From contig JAADDP010000051.1 in NCBI GenBank assembly GCA_013153825.1, forward strand, positions 1 to 19,624: a DNA stretch of 19,624 nt, read 5' to 3'. The notes beneath the pieces are model-generated. The model was not told the DNA's origin. It made no database searches and saw nothing but the letters and a program-made list of their open reading frames with translations. The stretch is from Campylobacterota bacterium (GTDB lineage Bacteria; Campylobacterota; Campylobacteria; Campylobacterales; Sulfurovaceae). The number at the start of each line of letters is the position of its first letter. Position 1 is the first letter of the stretch. The position numbers and the translations under genes were made by a program. Below are positions 15,863-19,624 of the stretch, one piece after another.

Positions 15863-17038
15863 CCTTAGAGCCTTCTCAACTCTCCTCTGGAGAGTATCCA
15901 TTCTCCTCCTATTTTTAGGTACTATCCAGTTATCTCTATTTGAGAAAAGTACTACATATCCATCTGAATATATAAATGCCCTCTTAATAGCTGATGCTAT
16001 ACCTCTACTACCCCTCAACCTATCTGTATCTATGATAAAACCGACCTTGACCCTCTTTGTCCACTCCTCCCTATCACTCCTAGGAATTTTCCACTGCCAA
16101 CTCCCATTTAGCTCATCATTATACCTATCCTCTGCCACCCCATATTTTCTCCAGAAGTAGGAGTTTTGAAAGTGCATCTCTTTTCTAGATTTTGAGTATA
16201 TATATGCCATATCATATAGCTTGACACTATCCCCTGCACCCTTCTGAAGCCCTAAAAAGAGAGCCTTCTGATATACATTTGCCACTCTTTTATGGCTGTT
16301 TAGGTCGACACCTGAATAGACCATAAATGTTATATCTGGATAGTTTGTGGAGATTGATACCATAATCTTTCTAAATATCTGTGTAACCCTCTTTATGTGG
16401 TCTGAAAATGTGTAGTTTGGATTTCTATATCCAATCTTAACACTCCTATAGAACTTTGCCCCCTCAATCTCCCAAGCCTCGTAACTATCTGGCTCTCTCC
16501 TTATATCCCCTTTAGATGGAAATTTAAAATTTACCATCATCTTACCTCTATCATTTTTAGGGTTACTATCCAATACTATACCCTTCAGATTCAACTCATC
16601 TGCAACCTTTGCCAAATTTGCAAAATTTTTTGCTACTCTACTCCATACTGGAATATCCCACAGGTCTCCTGCAAAATCTATATTTACGAGTAGAAAAATC
16701 TCACTATGAGATATATTTAGGTCAGCTATAGGCTTTAACTCCTCCATAATATCGATATAGCTTACATCTCCTCCACCCAATATGGTATCTGTAAAACTTT
16801 CACCAGCCAATATGGTACCGTTAAATGGCTCTTCTCTAAACTTTTCAAAGTGTTTAACAAAATAATCTACAGATATTGCCGATTTACCCCTATCGGCTTG
16901 GTGTAGTATCAACTTGACCCTATCCCCATCTACACTTTTGACCTGCTCCCTCTCATATATTCCAAAATAGTCTATTGATAGTAGATACCATATTGAAAAT
17001 ACGAGTAGTATAAAAATATAAAATATGAAATTTTTCAA
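15860..17038 (-). CDS. Exported TIM-barrel-like protein, putative glycoside hydrolase relative
   Basis: A 392-residue protein I cannot assign firmly. Residues 2-20 form one hydrophobic segment (FIFYIFILLVFSIWYLL), a signal anchor or uncleaved signal peptide, so the rest should lie in the periplasm. The body alternates strands and helices like a TIM barrel: IFLLVNIDF (114-122), a helix AKVADELN, then the strand LKGIVLDSNP (151-160), which resembles the AGLKGIxxDxE strand of poorly characterised exported glycoside-hydrolase-like proteins, here with N in place of E. Later strands are TFMVYSGVD (237-245), VGFIIDTDR (332-340) and GYVVLFSNRDNW (360-371). The C-terminus is basic. The start is TTG after GAAGGGGA, 13 bases beyond the recG stop, so it is probably co-transcribed with recG and ubiE. 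Polysaccharide or cell-wall cleavage is a guess from fold resemblance only. Confidence 0.8.
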   Translation of the reverse strand: MKNFIFYIFILLVFSIWYLLSIDYFGIYEREQVKSVDGDRVKLILHQADRGKSAISVDYFVKHFEKFREEPFNGTILAGESFTDTILGGGDVSYIDIMEELKPIADLNISHSEIFLLVNIDFAGDLWDIPVWSRVAKNFANLAKVADELNLKGIVLDSNPKNDRGKMMVNFKFPSKGDIRREPDSYEAWEIEGAKFYRSVKIGYRNPNYTFSDHIKRVTQIFRKIMVSISTNYPDITFMVYSGVDLNSHKRVANVYQKALFLGLQKGAGDSVKLYDMAYIYSKSRKEMHFQNSYFWRKYGVAEDRYNDELNGSWQWKIPRSDREEWTKRVKVGFIIDTDRLRGSRGIASAIKRAFIYSDGYVVLFSNRDNWIVPKNRRRMDTLQRRVEKALR

Positions 17039-17051
17039 AATATCCCCTTCT

Positions 17052-18836
17052 CTAAAATCTGCTCTTAGCCTCTTCTATAATATGCTCATCCTCCACCAGG
17101 TTGAGCCATCTAAACTTTACACCACTCTGAATTGTACCATCAAGAATATCTCCAGACTTTCTAAACTTTAAATCCAACTTTGCAATATCAAATCCACTAC
17201 TTGTTCTACTAAATGCTCTCAATCTCTCACTATCCGTATTGTTTGTATATAGGTAGCAGAAGCTCTTTAGCCCAACTCTTCCAACTCTCCCCCTAAGCTG
17301 ATGTAGTGTGGCTAAACCTAATCTCTCAGCTCCAACAATAACTATTATTGTCAATCTGGGGAGAGATATTCCAACCTCAACAACTGTAGTGGCTATTAGA
17401 ATATCCCCACTATCTCTAAATTTAAGTAGAACACTCTCCTTCTCTCTATCTTTACCATGAGTTACAAAGACATTCTCAAATCTACTCTCCCAAAATACTC
17501 TCCCCTCATCTATAGATTGATATGGAATTGAGCTACTCTCTTGAACGAGTGGATATACTATTAGAACCTGATGCCCTTCAGAAATCTCCTCCTCAATCTT
17601 ATGAAGAAGCATACCAAAATCTCTTCTCCCTATAACTTTCGTTGTGACATCTCTCTTAAATGGTATCTGCTCAATTAAGGTTACATCTATTATCTTACTC
17701 AACATCATAGCTTGGGTTCTTGGGATTGGGGTGGCTGAAAACTGTAGAAAGTGTGGTCTTCTCTCTCCAGATGATACGAGCTTCTCAAGCATCGTTCTCT
17801 GCTTTGTACCAAATCTATGCTGTTCATCTATCATTATCAATGGAGCCTCTGGGAGATTATCCTTATATAGGAGTGCATGTGTTCCAATTAGAAAATCGGC
17901 ATCTAGAGCCTCATCTCCACTCCCCTGCTTTACAAGAGATACCTTAATATGTTTAGGAAGAAACTTTATAGCCTCATGGTAGAGTTGAACTGCCAATATT
18001 GATGTTGGTGCCATAAGTATAGACCTATCTGGATAACTCATAACTGCACAAGCCAATATTATAATTGTCTTACCCGAACCGACATCTCCTATAACCAATC
18101 TACGTGTAGCTATATCAGATTTGAAATCTCTCTCTATCTCAGATATAGCTCTGCTCTGGTCATCTGTCAATTTAAAAGGGAGCGACTCGATAAACTCCTC
18201 AACATCTCCTGTAAGTCTCTTTATTGGTGGAAATTTTATCCTCTTCTTTGATAGCTTCTCTATATGGTTAATAGCCTCAACTCTCTTGAGTAGCTCTGTA
18301 TCTACATATGTATCAACTATACTTCTAGGGTAGTGGAGGTGGAATATTGCCATCTTCTCCTCCATTGTTAACCGTTCATGGTGCTTTAAATATAGGTATA
18401 TCTTTTCCCTCATCTCTCTGAACATATTCACCATCTCTCTATCTATATCTTCACTCTTGGAGTATATAGGCTCTATCTTATCTATAGACCTCTCAGTTAA
18501 AATTTGAGGCTGGTGAATCTGTTTTGACCCCCTATATATCTTAACTTTTCCACGAATATATAGCCTTTTATCTGGAGTTAAGATTTTTTTATAGTAGTGG
18601 ATACCTCTAAAAAATACCCCATCTATATCTCTATCCAGATTTGGAATATAGAAATTTACGATTAGTACCCTCTCCCCCTCAAAGAGACTTGATACTATAA
18701 CCTCAAAGGTATTCACCTCATCTACCATTATACTCTTAGATAGCGTTCTATTTTCATATGATATTGGTATATGAAGAGTCAATTCCAATATCGATTGGAG
18801 ACCATTAGCCATAAATTGGAGTCTATTTCTGTGCAA
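17052..18836 (-). CDS. recG: ATP-dependent DNA helicase RecG, short form
   Basis: RecG remodels stalled replication forks and branch-migrates Holliday junctions. The 594-residue protein is about 100 residues shorter than E. coli RecG, mainly in the N-terminal wedge region, as is normal in Campylobacterota. Superfamily 2 motifs are intact: Walker A GDVGSGKT (250-257), DEQH (337-340), SATPIPR (367-373), the TTVVEVGI motif IV/V segment and the RGRVGR arginine-finger motif. The C-terminal RecG signature is present but modified (FRKSGDILDGTIQSG; usually RGxGxxxGxxQSG). The frame opens with TTG at 18836, overlapping the ubiE stop by 14 bases. An in-frame ATG at 18812 is the alternative start. Neither has a Shine-Dalgarno sequence, so coupling to ubiE translation is likely. 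Confidence 0.95.
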   Translation of the reverse strand: MHRNRLQFMANGLQSILELTLHIPISYENRTLSKSIMVDEVNTFEVIVSSLFEGERVLIVNFYIPNLDRDIDGVFFRGIHYYKKILTPDKRLYIRGKVKIYRGSKQIHQPQILTERSIDKIEPIYSKSEDIDREMVNMFREMREKIYLYLKHHERLTMEEKMAIFHLHYPRSIVDTYVDTELLKRVEAINHIEKLSKKRIKFPPIKRLTGDVEEFIESLPFKLTDDQSRAISEIERDFKSDIATRRLVIGDVGSGKTIIILACAVMSYPDRSILMAPTSILAVQLYHEAIKFLPKHIKVSLVKQGSGDEALDADFLIGTHALLYKDNLPEAPLIMIDEQHRFGTKQRTMLEKLVSSGERRPHFLQFSATPIPRTQAMMLSKIIDVTLIEQIPFKRDVTTKVIGRRDFGMLLHKIEEEISEGHQVLIVYPLVQESSSIPYQSIDEGRVFWESRFENVFVTHGKDREKESVLLKFRDSGDILIATTVVEVGISLPRLTIIVIVGAERLGLATLHQLRGRVGRVGLKSFCYLYTNNTDSERLRAFSRTSSGFDIAKLDLKFRKSGDILDGTIQSGVKFRWLNLVEDEHIIEEAKSRF

Positions 18837-19542
18837 TAATTAGGGTGGAAATTCCAAAAGAGAAGGACTTTGTATATCTAACCTTGAAGCCTTGAGCCTT
18901 TAACTCATCCTCCAGCATCTCAGTTGTTAAAAAATCCTCTATTGAGTCTGGAAGGTATCTATACGCCTCATAGTTTTTTGAGATTAATCCACCAACTCTA
19001 GGTAGTACCCTCTTCATTCCAAAATCTACAATTTTTGATAGAAAACCATCTCTATTCTGTTTTGTAAATTCCAAAATTACCACAAGTCCACCACTCTTAA
19101 GAACTCTATAGAACTCCTTTAGAGCATCTCCTCTATCTACAACATTTCTAATTCCATATGAGATTGATACAATATCTGTAGAGGAGTCGGCTATTGGTAA
19201 CTCTTGAGCCTTTCCATCTAGAAACTTTGCAAATTTAACCTTCTCCTTTGCAATCTCTAACATCTTAACTGAGGGGTCAACTCCTATATACTTTTCTACT
19301 TGAATATCAAGCTTCTGTGCATTCTTCTGCCAATATATAAGTAAATCCCCAGTTCCACAAGCCACATCTGTAATCTGTGTTAAGCTCTCTCTATCTAAAA
19401 TCTCATATGCTCTCTGACACCCGATATCTCTCCACCTCCTATCTATCCCCATACTTAAAACCCTATTTGCTAAATCGTAGGTTGGTGCAATGGTATCAAA
19501 CATATTTACAATCTTTTTCTGTCTCTCTTCTTTAGTTTCCAA
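18823..19542 (-). CDS. ubiE: Demethylmenaquinone C-methyltransferase UbiE/MenG
   Basis: A 239-residue class I SAM methyltransferase that C-methylates demethylmenaquinone to menaquinone, the respiratory quinone of Campylobacterota; ubiquinone is not expected in this phylum. Signatures are FDTIAPTYDLANRVLSMGIDRRWR at the N-terminus, motif I DVACGTGD (59-66), VDPSVKML for the SAM ribose, and the UbiE-specific YGIRNVVDRGDALKEFYRVLK and LEFTKQ. The start is TTG at 19542, with GGAG 8 bases upstream. The nearest ATG in that leader opens only a two-codon frame after Met before TAA. It is first in a probable ubiE-recG-exported protein operon. Its promoter overlaps an 11-bp perfect inverted repeat. Confidence 0.96.
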   Translation of the reverse strand: METKEERQKKIVNMFDTIAPTYDLANRVLSMGIDRRWRDIGCQRAYEILDRESLTQITDVACGTGDLLIYWQKNAQKLDIQVEKYIGVDPSVKMLEIAKEKVKFAKFLDGKAQELPIADSSTDIVSISYGIRNVVDRGDALKEFYRVLKSGGLVVILEFTKQNRDGFLSKIVDFGMKRVLPRVGGLISKNYEAYRYLPDSIEDFLTTEMLEDELKAQGFKVRYTKSFSFGISTLIIAQK

Positions 19543-19571
19543 CTTTACTGCTCCATATTAATAATCTTGTT

Positions 19572-19577
19572 ATTATA
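19572..19577 (-). promoter_or_regulatory. Promoter -10 box of the ubiE operon
   Basis: TATAAT on the minus strand at 19577-19572, following an A-rich stretch. The start would be near 19565, a leader of about 23 bases before the TTG. The box overlaps one arm of the inverted repeat at 19575-19603. Confidence 0.6.
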
Positions 19578-19603
19578 AGTAATTTTTTTTTTAAATTACT
19601 TAT
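19575..19603. repeat. Perfect 11-bp inverted repeat at the ubiE promoter
   Basis: Arms ATAAGTAATTT (19575-19585) and AAATTACTTAT (19593-19603) match perfectly around seven T. The left arm overlaps the ubiE -10 box. It could be an operator or, read as RNA from the upstream side, a weak hairpin. Confidence 0.6.
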
Positions 19604-19624
19604 CTTTACCCATCTATAAAATAT

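Noticed and set aside
17644..17982. Plus-strand open frame inside recG
   Set aside because: It is fully antisense to conserved helicase motifs of recG, with no ribosome binding site or recognisable domain.
1..19624. Recurring TATATA and CTCTATAT strings as possible CRISPR or tandem repeats
   Set aside because: They are irregularly spaced, mostly inside genes and explained by codon preference for ATA, TAT, CTC and AGA; no repeat-spacer pattern is seen.
1..19624. Absence of GCGC and CGCG as a second restriction signature
   Set aside because: CpG is scarce throughout because arginine is coded mainly by AGA/AGG and GC content is low, so these tetramers would be rare without selection.

Overview
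This AT-rich window (mostly AGA/AGG arginine codons, heavy use of ATA and CTA) looks like chromosomal DNA of a Campylobacterota (epsilonproteobacterial) species. The strongest evidence is the gene order lpxC - tsaB-like - thrB - ylxR - infB - rbfA - rimP. As I recall it, the same order occurs in Campylobacter jejuni (around Cj0132-Cj0138) and Helicobacter pylori (around HP1046-HP1052). Extended -10 boxes (TATAAT after T-rich stretches, no clear -35) fit the sigma-70 promoters of that phylum. I cannot name the genus. A free-living relative is plausible but is inference.

Layout. (1) 1-2983, minus strand: a fused methionine sulfoxide reductase msrBA; a periplasmic endonuclease I with an unusual C-terminal membrane anchor; anhydro-MurNAc kinase anmK, starting directly at the endonuclease stop; and the possible first codons of a further gene running off the left edge. 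(2) 3106-9101, plus strand: a seven-gene operon joining lipid A synthesis (lpxC), tRNA t6A modification (short TsaB-like), threonine synthesis (thrB) and translation/ribosome maturation (ylxR, infB, rbfA, rimP). (3) 9104-9610, minus: a small exported YkuD-type L,D-transpeptidase-like protein. (4) 9680-12006, plus: hisF, a degenerate nucleoside-phosphorylase-like gene and rlmN, tightly coupled. (5) 12014-12265, minus: a 2[4Fe-4S] ferredoxin. (6) 12432-14795, plus: the complete three-gene AmmeMemoRadiSam set (AMMECR1-like protein, radical SAM enzyme, Memo-like protein). To my knowledge its biochemical role is unsettled. (7) 14868-15857, plus: transaldolase. (8) 15860-19542, minus: ubiE/menG methyltransferase, a short recG and an exported putative TIM-barrel glycoside-hydrolase-like protein.

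Genes are tightly packed. No gene-free stretch exceeds 300 bases, and the longest gap is 166 bp (12266-12431). Three convergent junctions have only 2, 7 and 2 bp between stop codons and no recognisable terminator. I saw no rRNA, tRNA, CRISPR, insertion sequence or prophage gene.

Most of this is conserved core genome. The best candidates for something new are the AmmeMemoRadiSam cassette with a divergent ferredoxin and a second radical SAM enzyme (rlmN) next door; near-total absence of the tetramer GATC (one hand-counted copy in 19.6 kb), which suggests past or present restriction or methylation at that site; perfect inverted repeats at the ferredoxin and ubiE promoters; the membrane-anchored endonuclease; the degenerate phosphorylase; and the unassigned TIM-barrel protein.
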